Shown here in pieces: positions 1 through 12,075 of a DNA stretch of 64,000 nucleotides (the stretch's first letter is position 1; every line of letters begins with the position of its first letter). Made by a program: the position numbers and the translations under genes. The stretch is taken from assembly GCA_964247055.1 (NCBI GenBank), contig OZ176052.1:11532001-11596000 (forward strand), read 5' to 3'. The notes under the pieces were generated by a model that saw only the letters and a list, made by a program, of their open reading frames with translations, ran no database searches and was not told the DNA's origin. This DNA comes from Paragordius varius (Eukaryota > Nematomorpha).

Positions 1-162
1 TTTTTCGAAACATTAAAAAACAAGGATAAGATTTGAAACCTTCGCATTAAATCCTAATCAATATATTTGGGAAAATCAAGAAATATATCAAAAAGTTTTT
101 CTAATAATTTATAATAAATAGGGCTAATTATAATAAATAATTAACGAGAATAAAAATATTAC

Positions 163-3100
163 ATCTAAAACAGATTTTATGCCAGGCGATAATTTCTTTG
201 ACACCAATTTAACCTTGTAAGCTTCAATGTAACGTTTAACTAACTCTCTATGAGCCGATATATGTTTCCAAGACCATTGTCTTAAACGAGGTTGAACTAT
301 TCCCTCCAAAACACATTTAATTGCAAATTTCCACCTTAAATTTATATCAAAATAAAAAATTTTAAATTGAGTATTTTTTGAAAAATAAAAATATAATATG
401 ATATACCATTCAGCATAATGGTCTTTGTAGGTTTGAAGATGTGGTCGGTATTTTCTATATTTCGATTTAAGATTCAGTGTTTCGATACTTTCCAACAATT
501 CAAGGATATCATGATACTGGAAAAAAAAACAAATAATTTATTGAGAAATATATCAACGCTGTAGAAAATAAAATTTTAATTTTCTATATACTAATAAGAT
601 TAATAACAGTTTGAAAACAAAAATCAAAAGTAAGAAGAAACAAAACAATAATCTTTATTTATGGACTTTAATCAAACCACACTTTAAAGCAGGGGCGTCC
701 AACACAAATGAGCCGCATTTTTGACTTAAAAAATCTGGCGGGCTGGAAATATATATGGTAAGTTATATTTAATTTATTATATTTCAAACATAAGACTATA
801 AAATGCAACGTAATAATGCATTTTTTTCTAATTCTTGCCATTGGATAGATTCATTTAAAGTTTAAAAAATATTGATATTAATAAGATTTGAAGCATAATT
901 TTGCGAACTATGAATTTCAGAATTTTTCGCGGGCCGCACATAAGGTCTCGGAGGTCCGCATGTTGAAGACCCCTGCTTTAAAGATACCATTAATAGGTCA
1001 ATTATAAAATATTGTTTGATATAGGGCTAAAATTTCGAATTTCTAATTTCAAAGATTTCAAAATAATTAAATAAGATGTAAGTATTTTAGAGTAATTCGG
1101 GTAAATATCCATTTAAATTTTAATAAAAACTAATCTATAACGATAATAATTATCTGAACTTTTTAAATAAAGGTCATAAATTTATATGTATACCTGATCC
1201 TGAGATATGGCAAAAGATATAGATTGTATAATGAGGTTAAATAACACTTTAGGCGTGGTAAAATTAGTTCCATCCAATTCGGGTTTCGGGTTTAGTCTTA
1301 GCTGAGCCAACGATGTTAAAGGCAACAAAATATAATTGTAACCAGGGGGATATATTTTTTCAGTGTTGTGATTACCTATTGGGGTTGATAGCCCTGAATT
1401 TTTTTGCAGATAATATTTAATAAAAAATATGGGATGTTTTTTGTAATTTTCATATAGGAATAAAAACTAATGGCTCAGTACAATGGAAAAGACGTCAAAT
1501 GACTTATTTTAAAATATACAGTATTAGTCAGATCTAAAACGATAGAAAAAAGTGTACCGCCATTTGATGGCGAATCCTCATACAAATAATGATGAGGATG
1601 ATTAATATTAGGAAAAAAATATTTTAAAGTATATGGATTTTGGTAGCGAAATTGAGAGAATTAAGCATTATATTTTATAAAATTTATTTAAAATTAAGCT
1701 AAAATGTGTATATAATAAAGATTATTATTATTATTATTATATATGCATTTGAGCTTATTTTTAATTAAATATGGTTATGTTCCAATTTAAATATAAGTAT
1801 ATAAAATTTGAAAAAGTGTTTTAAATTTAATTTATATAGAACTACAATTATAAAATAATAAATTAAAAAAGAAAGAGTAAAAATTAAAATTATAAGGACA
1901 ATATAGTAAACAAACATCTATTTCTTATATAGCTATTCAAAATGATAGATATCGCTTAAAAAATCCATCTTTTAAAGTATATGGTTTTCTTCACAAAAAA
2001 ATGGTTTACATATTAATTTTGTTTTTATAATTTTGTTATTTTTACTATTTATACCCCCTAAATAATGAAAAACAAACCATTATTTAAAGCGTTATCTGAC
2101 GTTTGATTTTGAGGAGATTCCGTTAAAGAGCTAAACGAGGAATTTAAACGAGAACGGGCAATACCAGCCAAAAAGCGATCCATTAATTCACCCTTATCGG
2201 TAAGGTTCAAAAAAGTTCCATCTAACCCCAAACTACTATTCCAATATATGGCAAGCGAGTCTAAACGGACAATCTAATTAACAATATGACATGTTAATAC
2301 AATAGTGGAAAACTAAACCCGTACTTGAAAATCAAAAATTTGTGTGATGACTTTAAAGTTACATATTTATCGCGTTAAAAGTAAAATAATCCATATAGAT
2401 TATAAATGGTTTGAAAAAAGAATACGTTAATTACATATAAATCAATAATTTAGATAAACTTTGTGGTTTTTACAAATGATAAAAAGTTTCTAAAGATTTA
2501 ACATTATAATCAATCTTAAATATTTTGTGTAGACAAATTTGATTAATATATAGCAAGCTACACCAAGTTTAAATAAATAAAAAAATATTATCGAAAAAAT
2601 GCAGAATACAAATATATTTAATTTTATATTATGCCACAAAATCATGTTAAAATGCCAAAATAATAGATATTACGGTATATTTAATTGAAATATTAAAATA
2701 TAAAATAAATTTGAATTGATACCTTAAAAATAAATTTGATTGCATCCGTTACGGTGCGTGGTTTCCAATTTTCATCTGTTGTCTAATATATACAAAATAT
2801 GATTTAAATAAAATTATCATTTCAAAATAAATAAATATATTTCGTATAATAAATATGAGTACATCAAAAGACAAAAAGTTTAGAGTCACGCCAAACGCAA
2901 ACGGTTTTTGGATGTTAGAATACGAATCCTCATATCTAATGTGTATTCCAGTAATTTTTATTTGTAAATTTTTAATGATTTGTGAAACAAGTTTTTCAAC
3001 AAATGTATCCGATTTCTTCGCATCAGCTAAATCTAACATTTTAAAAAATATTTATAAAATCAAAAGTTGGTGTAATTTTTTTGAAATAAATAAATCAACT

Positions 3101-3559
3101 TTTATTCTCTTCCGTTTTTTTCTTGGCCTCTTCAATTTTTTCCAATTCTTTTTGCTTTACATCTTGCAAATATTTTTCTTCTGCCTTTTCATCGTATTTT
3201 ATTACTAAAAATAATTAAAACAAATATACCAGAATTAGGGAGTAATAAAACAAACAAATTTTCCACAGTAGCTATTACCGGAGCGGCATACAAATTTTTC
3301 CATGGTATCTTAAGCGTTAATTTACCTTTGAAAGTAAATACAATATATACCTAAATGTCCCCAATATAATTTTATAGGTAAATTTAAATCAGATATCGCC
3401 GTATTTTTAATGGTTAAATTTGTCAAAACAACATCACCTAAAATTAAATAATAAACAACCTCCCCAAATACCAATATTTAACTGTTTGGTATCTAAATTT
3501 TCGATGTAACTTCCCAAAAATCTATTTAAAACTTCAGTGACTAGCGTTTCAAAAACCAT
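163..3559 (-). CDS. VPS13: VPS13-like lipid-transfer protein, N-terminal part (partial gene)
   Basis: VPS13 proteins are very large bridge-like proteins that move lipids between membranes at organelle contact sites. Ten exons can be joined in phase: 3460-3559, 3351-3437, 3230-3325, 3100-3204, 2863-3032, 2723-2782, 2078-2273, 1194-1375, 407-516 and 163-334, giving 426 codons. The start is the conserved MVFE at 3559. The chorein N-terminus is visible ([29 protein letters not shown]), followed by [46 protein letters not shown] and [15 protein letters not shown]. All match VPS13A/C-type proteins in order. The gene continues beyond position 1; a possible next exon after the AG at about 40-45 is uncertain. 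Introns 1-3 are only 22, 25 and 25 nt, while the others are 67-884 nt. I cannot choose between the VPS13A and VPS13C subfamilies. Confidence 0.93.
690..975. mobile_element. hAT-type MITE inside a VPS13 intron
   Basis: The element begins CAGGGGCGTCCAACA and ends TGTTGAAGACCCCTG, which are imperfect terminal inverted repeats. Identical 8-bp flanks CTTTAAAG (682-689 and 976-983) are the target-site duplication. An 8-bp duplication with CAGGG ends is the signature of the hAT superfamily. It is 286 bp and non-coding. It sits in the intron between the VPS13 exons at 1194-1375 and 407-516. The element at 24209-24477 is a relative with the same outer sequence. Confidence 0.85.
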
Positions 3560-3817
3560 ATGTTCACAATTTGCATATGATTGTAGGCTACATTCACAAA
3601 AATTAAATTAGAGCCTCTAAATCCCTTTTACACAAAAATAGTATGATAACTAATATTTTAAATTATTTTATTTGGGTTCAAAACCATTATATTAAAATAT
3701 TTTATCAAAAAAATAGATAAAGTATAATATTTTGCCTTAATACGCCAATCTTAAAAAACAAAAAATTAAAGGTTTTCATCGAAAGTTTGCTACTCAATAA
3801 TTTTAATGTGTAATAAT

Positions 3818-4621
3818 CAGGGCTTGGAACCGTAACCGGGTCTGTTCCTGAATAAGTAGAACCGATGGGTGGGTTCCTTAAAAATTTAGCGGTTCCGGAA
3901 CCGATTCTATTTTCGGTTCTGACTTTTGATTAAATGATTTTCTTACAAAATATATATTATAATAATAATACAACCAACATATTATAAATCACACAATTTA
4001 TTATAAATTGCTAAATATATACTGAAAAAAATATAGTTTAGCATTATAAATGAAACAAAAATGTATAAGTACAAAGGTATATAATGAGTGTTAAATTAAG
4101 TATGGCATCTAAAAAAATATTTAACTTTAAAAAATTATTGCACCAAGCAATTCGTTGGTAAACTGCTTCTCATCTGAAAATATAAAACTAAGGGTGAAAA
4201 CATTCCTTTCATGAGACCTATATATACGAATATATGTATTATAAATAACCTTGAGTTATGACTATTAGTTTTTTTAGAACAGCCGAATCGCCCAAAATTC
4301 AGCGAGTATCGCTAATATAATATTAGGCGCTTAGCTTTAGGTTTGAACTTTTAAGTATGTTATTTGTAGTGGTAAAATTGAAATTTAAATAATAAAAATC
4401 ATATGGTAACCAGTAATTAAGGGGGTGGAACCGGAACCGGGTTGGTTTCTTAAAATTTATAGATAGAACCGGGGTGGTTCCTAAAATATTGGAATCGGTA
4501 CCGGGGTGATTCCCGGGGAAGTGGAACCGGAACCGCGTTGGTTCCATCCCAATGGAACCGGTTATTGTTAAAATCACAGGAACCGAGTTCCGGTTCTATG
4601 CGGTTCCGGTTCCAAGCCCTG
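3818..4621. mobile_element. hAT-type non-autonomous element, GGAACCG-rich
   Basis: An 804-bp element with inverted ends CAGGGCTTGGAACCG and CGGTTCCAAGCCCTG. It is flanked by a perfect 8-bp duplication GTAATAAT (3810-3817 and 4622-4629). Just inside the ends the sequence is a degenerate array of GGAACCG/CGGTTCC words, mainly at 3820-3920 and 4420-4615. The core is AT-rich and carries no transposase. The 84-residue minus-strand frame at 4323-4577 only translates these repeats. It lies about 260 bp upstream of the VPS13 start codon. Confidence 0.85.
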
Positions 4622-4629
4622 GTAATAAT

Positions 4630-5742
4630 GTATTAAGTTCTTTATTAAATATTGCCATGAGCATTTATCACAAAGAAAAATATTATTGGTTTAAGTTGAT
4701 TTTTAATTTTTTTGCTATTGGGCTATAATAATTATGTTTTCTGTAAATATCAATATTTATTACACTAATTACTGTTTCTAATGCATATGGAAAAAGTGCT
4801 CTCAAGCTAAAAACGCATTTTGTATTAATAACACAAATCTAAGTGTAAACTCTATATAGATTAGGTGTTCAGTATAGAAGTCATTAAAAAATTTAATTAG
4901 ATATTCATTTTAATATACAAGACAATACTTCTCAAATTAACGTTTTACTGCACTATATTCCGAAAATAGGCAGAAATTTTAAGCTAATAAAAGGTATGAG
5001 AGAAAATTTAACATTTTGAGAGCATAAGCTGATAATTCTCAAACCTAACCGTAGAAGCTGGCAAAATTACGATTACGAAATATCAACAAATCGATTTCCA
5101 CCTAATCTATAGTAACAACAATAAAAGGCTTCTCAGCAAGATAATCTCATCTTTGGTATAGGTATAGTATCAATAGGTCTTTTAACTTTTTTTTGTTTTT
5201 AAAATTCGAACCTTGAATTCCTTGCATTATTATACTTTGACCGTGTTTACTTAAAATATATGCGTGAAACCAATAAGTTGGAAAAATAAGAAAAAATGCA
5301 ATTTAATAGGAAGTCCACATTGAAACAAATATAACAAATGGACATCAATTAATATTTTATTTCAATCATGTTGAAGAATGTCGCCCAGTATATATCTTTT
5401 TAATTTTTCATTATTCTATTGGCAAAATTTGGAATATATTTAGATTTTCTTTAATCGAAAAATAAGGAAGTTGAGTTTATCTTAGATAGAAAAAATTTAA
5501 ATCTGGCTATCTTTACCGTTTTCTAACATAATAATTTTGGATGAGTATTAATTTATATCTATGAGATTCATTTTTACAAAATCAAATCTGAGTATTATTA
5601 AAAAAACATTAACATAACACTTTACCGAACTTAATATTGATAAACGAATTAAATATAATTTTGAAAGTATATTATAAAAAATTTATAATTTTATCAAGAT
5701 ATTTTCTTAGATTAGAAAATTTTGTATCTGCTGTGTTTTATT
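4630..5742. other. AT-rich intergenic DNA
   Basis: About 1.1 kb with no convincing coding frame, inverted repeat or RNA. It separates the hAT element upstream of VPS13 from a small reading frame at 5743-5874. Confidence 0.5.
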
Positions 5743-5874
5743 TCAAATTTTGGCGGTAAAAGTGTATCCGAATGTTTGACACGCCTTCTTTACAGTAAGC
5801 TCTATGCAATACCTTTTATTTTCAACAGGTAAATCAATGATGTCCATCATTTTTTTGATCAAATTATCAAACAT
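5743..5874 (-). CDS. small open reading frame, unknown (43 aa)
   Basis: ATG at 5874 opens a 43-residue frame beginning MFDNLIKKMMDIIDLP and ending TFGYTFTAKI before TGA. It has balanced, non-low-complexity composition, which is unusual in this AT-rich sequence, so it may be a real small protein or an exon of a larger gene. I do not recognise it. No splice partner was found, and the 500-bp repeat at 5971 starts just upstream, on its 5' side. Confidence 0.2.
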   Translation of the reverse strand: MFDNLIKKMMDIIDLPVENKRYCIELTVKKACQTFGYTFTAKI

Positions 5875-5970
5875 TAAATTTATATTTTGATTGAATAAAC
5901 TTTTTAAATTTTTTAGGTTTCACATTTAGCTAACACTCGACAGCTGAGACAAACAGCTGATTTAACATTA

Positions 5971-6492
5971 TTAACACTTGGATACAACACACTCATTTTA
6001 GTTCTTCAACTCTAATTGGGGTAGTTGGATACCCCAGGCCTGTTTACAATCAAATACTTTAAAAAGTATGGAAGGAATCGAAACCATGGCAAAATTTTAC
6101 ACTTATATAACATTAATAAACTGAAATATATAAAAAATTTTATTCAAAAATACTTGATATTACTTATTTTAAGCTAAAACCGAAAGGTAAAAATTTCGTC
6201 AACGTGACATGTGTCAAATTGTAAAATTAAAAAATAATACAAAATACACCGCCTTTTCTATTTCTATCAATGTTAGATGTAATTTATATAAAAAATTAGC
6301 TTTGGTTTTACCCTTAAAATTAAATGAAGACGATATTTTGCAAAAATTTTGTAAAATAAAAATGGCGTCGAAGTAGTTTGAGATGAAAATTTTTTTCAAA
6401 ACAAAATTTTATTAAGATATTTTGGCATATTTATATAATTTTTATCACGATAGAAGCATAAATTTAAATTGGGACCGTTTCCTTCAGTTTTA
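5971..6492. repeat. M2 repeat, copy 1 (truncated)
   Basis: Starts TTAACACTTGGATACAACAC, then contains GGGGTAGTTGGATACCCC and continues in close similarity to 10861-11445 up to GGGACCGTTTCCTTCAG. The right end with the inverted TTAACACTT terminus, present in copy 2, is missing here. No coding potential; the 61-residue frame at 6214-6399 lies inside the repeat. Confidence 0.75.
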
Positions 6493-7135
6493 GCCATTTT
6501 GAAGCATGATAAAAACGTTAATGATTAATTATAAAAACACTTGTTTATAATTTGTTGATGCTGAAAAGTTCTGTCACCTCTCAATTGTCAATAATTCGCG
6601 CGTCTTCAAATTTCTGTCAATTTTTTTTACAAAGTTTCAAATAAAGGAACCAACTAAATTAAAATTTTACGGTAATAGAAATTTTAGATAGAAATAGTGT
6701 TTTATAATATAAAGCGTTTTCCGTTTGTATCATGTTTTAAAATAATCTGAAGTACGCTTCATCAAAATTTTGCTAAAATTTAATTTTTTCAACAAAGCAT
6801 GCATTGAAAATAATTTTTTGCTACCAAAATCCAGCATATATTAAAAAATTATCGCTTGGGGATTATACATCTTAAAAACACCTTATTTCAGTGGCTCTAA
6901 AATATGAGACTTTTGGAGTTTAAACCTAAAAATTCAAATTTTATATATTTTACCAATTAAATATGGTATATATGTGTTTTAATACTATTATTTGGGATAA
7001 ACATCAAGCTTAAATTAAAAAAATTTATTTACCAGAATGTAAGCTAACTTTGAGATTTTTCGATTTACCACAAAAGTGGTGATAATTTTTTTAAATTAAC
7101 TGTAATATTTAAAACAGCACCATAATTTTTTTTCC
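6493..7135. repeat. decayed repeat sequence shared with 13.0-13.8 kb and 59.4-60.1 kb
   Basis: Contains fragments such as GAAGCATGATAAAAACGTTA, CTGAAGTACGCTTCATC and CCACAAAAGTGG. Similar words recur, in varying order and strand, at 13020-13800 and 59400-60150. No gene is visible. Confidence 0.45.
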
Positions 7136-7239
7136 AGGTAATATGCCTCACAAGATATTTTCTCTGGTACCCTATTTTGACAGTTTCAAACTATTGCATA
7201 TGCCTAATAGTTTTATTTTGATTCATTCATTACAAAGAA

Positions 7240-8424
7240 ATGACAGATAATAAACCTCCACCCTACACTGTCCAACCAAGTGCACCGGGATTTAACGTTC
7301 CTATCCAATTTCCAGGCAATTCATTTCCAATACAAAATCAACCATATTATCCTCAACAACAAGGATATATGTACCCTCAAGGGGTCCAACAACCTCAACC
7401 ATGTAATATACTTTTAAATATATTTATAAATGTATATCATATATAATATTTTTTTAATAGATATGGCACCACAACCGCAATATGGCCAACCAGCCTACGC
7501 TTATACAGGCCAAGTTTACCAAATGTAAGCAATATTATAAGTTAAAAATTTGTGAAATGGCTAATTTGGAGCATGATTTTAGAAGTATTACAGGTTTTTC
7601 GATAAAACAAATCATATTAAATAGCTTTAGTCATTACCCTAACCCATAATAAAAGCATCTTTAATTGATTTCATTGGCATGGGTATTCTTAGTTTTTACG
7701 ATACAATTGTGAAGATTTTGTAACTTTAATTTTTACCTTTTTTAAGCCATTATTTTAGCTCTTTGGAATAATTTTGAATGTATTTATAATATTAAATTTA
7801 GTTTTTAAAAAATAAGAATCATGAGAAATATAAGCTCTGTAATACTAAAATTTAAACTCGACGTACTACTCTTAACATTAAAAATACGGGTATTATTTTA
7901 ACAAATATATACATCTCTTTTTTGCTATAATCTAATTTGTTCAAAACAATTTTATATTTATCCTCATTGATGAATAACGAAACAGATTAATAATTTGTTA
8001 ACATTGTCACCAAAAACAATATTTAATTGGTTGTTAATTTGATTTTATCATGTATTGACAATTTTATACATTTTCATTTAAAAATAGTTGCAAACTAACA
8101 ATCGAAATTATACAGGCAAAACCTAAAAACATAAGGACAAATTTTTTTTCAATAAACCATACCTTTTTAAATTTATCATGTAAAATAATACATATAAAAC
8201 CCTTAAATTTATTTTCTGTTGTTACGTTTTGACCGTATAATTTCCCCATTACTGTATTATTCTATAAGCATATGTGTTTTCGAAAGAATATACAATACAT
8301 ACAACAAAAATTATTTTTGGTTAGAGATGAAACCAAACAAGATGACACCGGATGTCGGAATTGCTGGTTATACACTTTGTGTGCCACTTGTCTTTGTTGC
8401 TGTTGCTGTCGGAGTTGTTGTTAA
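7240..8424 (+). CDS. CYSTM-like proline-rich protein with cysteine-rich tail, gene 1
   Basis: Three exons join in phase: 7240-7402, 7461-7524 and 8325-8424, giving 108 residues. The N-terminus (MTDNKPPPYTVQPSAPGF) is Pro/Gln/Tyr-rich with a PPPY motif. The tail is CRNCWLYTLCATCLCCCCC followed by RSCC and the stop. This layout, a PPxY-bearing polar head plus a short Cys/hydrophobic tail, is that of CYSTM-type small membrane-associated proteins; the tail cysteines are probable palmitoylation or membrane-insertion residues. Donors are GTAATA and GTAAGC, and the last acceptor is TTAG. If the second intron is retained, translation stops at the TAA of the donor, giving a tail-less isoform. A paralogue lies at 15469-15951. 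The family assignment rests on architecture, so function is inferred. Confidence 0.72.
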
Positions 8425-8725
8425 CACTTAACACATTCTACATTCCCTTACAACATGCAAATTTTATAACTACTAATTAATTTTTATAACGCTATATTTA
8501 TTATATATATATTAAAAGTTGCATTATGTGTGCAAAAAGTAAATATCTGTGACAAAAACTCCTCTATTTTATATATTTTATGGTCCGATTCTTGTTTTTT
8601 ATATCCAATATTTATATGAAATAAAACACAACTATTTTTATCCAATATTTTTTTACAAAACAACTCGACTATCAACAAAATTTATTACACATTTACAATA
8701 TTTTCATCTAGACAGGCAATAGTAC

Positions 8726-10822
8726 TTAATTTGAAACAGCTTCAACAATTTCGTCTAAAAACTGGGTCACATTAACATCATCTTTATCTTGATCATCTTT
8801 CATTATATTATTATTTAAGAGTGGTTTATTTGGCATTTCGTCAAAATTTTCTTGCAATAATTTATAGGTAAATTCGTTTTTGGGCTTTGATATGGATTCT
8901 GAATTATTTATTGCAGATTTATTATCATAATTATTTGCATCGTTAGGTAGACTATTATTTGGAGGGAGATTTGAGTTAAAGGGTAGGGGAGGTGGAAGAA
9001 ACATAAAATAGGGCAACATTGCTGGTGGCATCATTACATTATAATTTGGGGGCGGTATTGCATATTGGGTTGACATTGGTGATATAAATGGAAGCGTTGG
9101 TTGTCCTACGAAAATTAATATTTTTGATTTGATAACGATAAAATAATTTTCCTTAAAACAATAAATCAAGGCCTTACAAACAAAAAAACATTATAATTAG
9201 ATTAAAGTTAACACAAAAGTTTTAAAATACAATTATTATTGAAAGGCATAACGTGAAGAATTTTTAGGCAGACAAAGCCTCAATTCTATCAAAAAAACAT
9301 AAAAAATCATTGATATTTAAAATGCGTTTTTATCATGTTATTATAATTATTGCACATAAATTAAAAAAATATTAATTTTATGCGATTAATAATGAATAGT
9401 AAAGAACAGGAGTAATTAGAAAAATAATCAGAGTTAGGTATTCGATATAGTTTCATTACATTATGATATCTAAAATTAACTATGCTTAAAAAGGGCACAT
9501 AATTTGTTTAAATACCTTGTGTCGTGCTTAACGTTGAATTCTTGACAAGAGCAGAAACATTGGGAATGCTCTTACCTTCAATCAAATTGGTAATCATTTT
9601 GTTGATGCCATCTTTCGAAACTAAATTTTCTGAAAATTGGCGTTTTCTTTGCACTTTGGTAGATGCTTTAAGTCCTGTATGTTCAGCGCTATTTGTAAGA
9701 ACACCATTATAAAATGTGCGCAATGAATTAAAAAAATTATTCAGAACAATTTGGAAAGTTATAAGATAACTTTAAGTAAGCAATTTCAAAGGATAATGCA
9801 AAAGAGTTAAACATTGTAAAAATTCATTCAATGATAAATATTATTTATTTCAAAGGTTTTTACTATATTTAATCAAATAATCATACCGTTTATTTTTTAA
9901 TTGTTTTTTATGCAGACGTTCGGTTTCATCATCGCTGAAATCCAAAAAATTATCAGGCGGTTCCGTATTATCTCGCCAAGATGCGTCTGAACCTTTAACT
10001 CTACAATAATATAAAAAATTGTGATAAAATATTTTAGTCAAACTTTGAGAAATACGGGCCAAAATAAAAAACGCATCTTTATAATAATCATTAAATTTAG
10101 TAAAAAAATTATCTTTTTAAAAAAGGTTTTGTACAAAAAATTTAAAAAAATTATTTTTATAAAAAAAAATTCAAGGACATAATTGTATGCTTACTGCTGA
10201 AACTGAGCTGGGAAAAGGAAATGAGAAAATTCTTTAACGAATGGTGCATAGTATGCGGTTTCTTTGATGAATGTTTTTTCAAAAATGTCATTATTCTGAA
10301 CTATTAAATTAAAATACATATAAACCTAATACGACGTAAAAAGGTGACTTAATAGGGCCAAATATTTCGATGATGGGGCCTAATAAATATCGATCCGAAT
10401 TAAAAAGTAAGGATCCTTCCTCAAGTGCAGGTTTATCCTCAAATGAATTGATAACAATGGTGTTTTTATCAATCAACGATTGAACATATCCAAATTCTGT
10501 CATATATACAGCTTCGATTGGTTTGTCAGAAACGGGGATTTCATTACAAACCTCTTTAATAATTTCATTAAAATCTTTGTACATCTCATCAAATAAATCC
10601 TAAAAATAGATATGAAACTAAAACCAAATTCGGTCCTGTATCTTCATCTAAAATAACTTCAGAAAAGGATTTTTCATTCTCAATATCTTCACCAAAACTA
10701 TCATCACTGCTCAATTCTCCGACTCTAAAGTCTCCGGTAAGATGCATAACCTGTTCTATTATATCTTCGAGCACAAGGAGACACTCATCTTCGATGGAAA
10801 AATCTTCGAAATCTTCATCCAT
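8726..10822 (-). CDS. NAF1: H/ACA ribonucleoprotein assembly factor NAF1
   Basis: NAF1 is the assembly factor that holds nascent H/ACA RNPs before GAR1 replaces it. Six exons join in phase: 10625-10822, 10326-10599, 10195-10300, 9887-10000, 9516-9688 and 8726-9105, giving 414 residues. The start is ATG at 10822 (MDEDFEDFSIEDE); nothing better lies upstream. An acidic N-terminus is followed by the GAR1/NAF1 fold at about residues 95-195 (GYVQSLID, ALEEGSLLFNSDRYLLG, EIFGPIKSPFYVV, YYAPFVKEFSHFLF). Next come the diagnostic KGSDASWRDNTEPP and LDFSDDE, a basic stretch, and a proline-rich C-terminus (AIPPPNYNVMMPPAMLPYF). Order and motifs match animal and yeast NAF1. Introns 1 and 2 are both 25 nt. 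A repeat element starts 39 bp upstream of the start codon. Confidence 0.93.
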
Positions 10823-10860
10823 CTCAGTAACCACAGTGTGTACGGTGAAGCATGGTTATT

Positions 10861-11445
10861 TTAACACTTGGATACAACAGATTCATTTTAGTCCTTCGAT
10901 TCAAATTGGGGTATTTAAATACCCCAGGCCTATTTAAAATTAAATTCTTTAAAAAATATGGAAGGAATCGAAGTCATGGCTAAATTGTGCACTTATATAA
11001 CATTAATAAACCGATATACATAAAAAAAATTATTTAAAAATACTTGATGTTACTTATTTTTAGCTAAAATCGAGAGGTAGAAATTTCGTGAACGTGACAT
11101 GTGTGGAATGGTAAAATTGTAAAATACTACGGAATATCTTTTTCTATTTATATCAATGTTAGATGTAATTTAAATAAAAAAATAGCTTTAATTTTACCCT
11201 TAAAATTAAATGAGGACGATATTTTGCAAAAATTTTGTAAAAAAAAATGGCGTCGAAGTAGTTTGACATGAAACTTTTTTTTCAAAATAAAAATTTATTT
11301 AGATATTTTGGCATATTTATATAATTTTTATTAGGATATAAGCTCAAATTTAAATTGGGACCGTTTCCTTCAGTAGTTTTTGAAAAATCCTAACTCAAAT
11401 TTAGTCTGGGGTATTTAGATACCCCAAATTGAATCGAAGTGTTAA
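10861..11445. mobile_element. M2 MITE, copy 2, abutting the NAF1 5' end
   Basis: A 585-bp element starting TTAACACTTGGATACAAC and ending GAATCGAAGTGTTAA. The left end also contains CTTCGATTCAAATTGGGGTA and TTTAAATACCCC, mirrored at the right end by GGGGTATTTAGATACCCC. The TTAA at both extremes could be a TTAA target duplication (piggyBac-like), but this is not proven. It is non-coding and related to 5971-6492. Confidence 0.7.
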
Positions 11446-11631
11446 ATACTAGCGATGTTAGGTGTAACATCTACGACATTATTATTTTGTACGCGCTGAC
11501 TATTTGTGGTAGTTTTTATTTGACAGTGGTTTTTAATTAAATTTTATTAACTTGTAATAAATTGGAACTTTTTACCATTTTAATTTCCATCCCAAATTTT
11601 GAGCAAAACTCAATTGAAGCAAACAACTGAT

Positions 11632-12075
11632 ATCACTCATTTATTTTTTGGGGAGTTTTATATCCCAAAGCAATTTGAAATTTTAATATCTTAAAAGTAT
11701 TTAAGGTATTGGCCGATTAACAATATGCTTTCTTTAGCTTTTTAGGCGCACATTTTTTAAACTAATGTAATTCTCATATCAAACTTATCTAAGACCATTT
11801 TTCTATACTTTTTAGTTAGCTAATGCAACAGGTAAATAAGTATATATTATATGTTAAAACAAATAATTAACAAAAAAGTTTTCAAACTACATATTAGCGA
11901 AAACTTGATTATATTTTGATTAGCTGTTCGTTTCAATGCTAAAAAAATATTATTATTTTAAACACAAAACAATGTTTTAATCAAACTTTCTAAAATGTAG
12001 ATTAATAAGATCCTAGAATATATTACTACCCAAAAAAGTAAACTAGGATAAAAAATGAAAAGGTAAGTTAATATC
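11632..12075. repeat. M1 MITE-like element
   Basis: The left end has GGGGAGTTTTATATCCCAAAGC followed by AATTTGAAATTTTAATATC. The right end has ACTACCCAAAAAAGTAAACT and GAAAAGGTAA, a mirror of the left-end ATTACCTTTT...GGTAGTTTTATA consensus. Other members are at 22973-23475, 48592-49098, 49432-49820 and 58979-59500. Non-coding. Confidence 0.55.

Noticed and set aside
2855-3208. 117-residue plus-strand frame
   Set aside because: It lies antisense over VPS13 exons that have clear homology on the minus strand.
8219-8431. 70-residue frame with hydrophobic Val-rich end
   Set aside because: It reads the Cys-rich third exon of the first CYSTM-like gene in the wrong frame.
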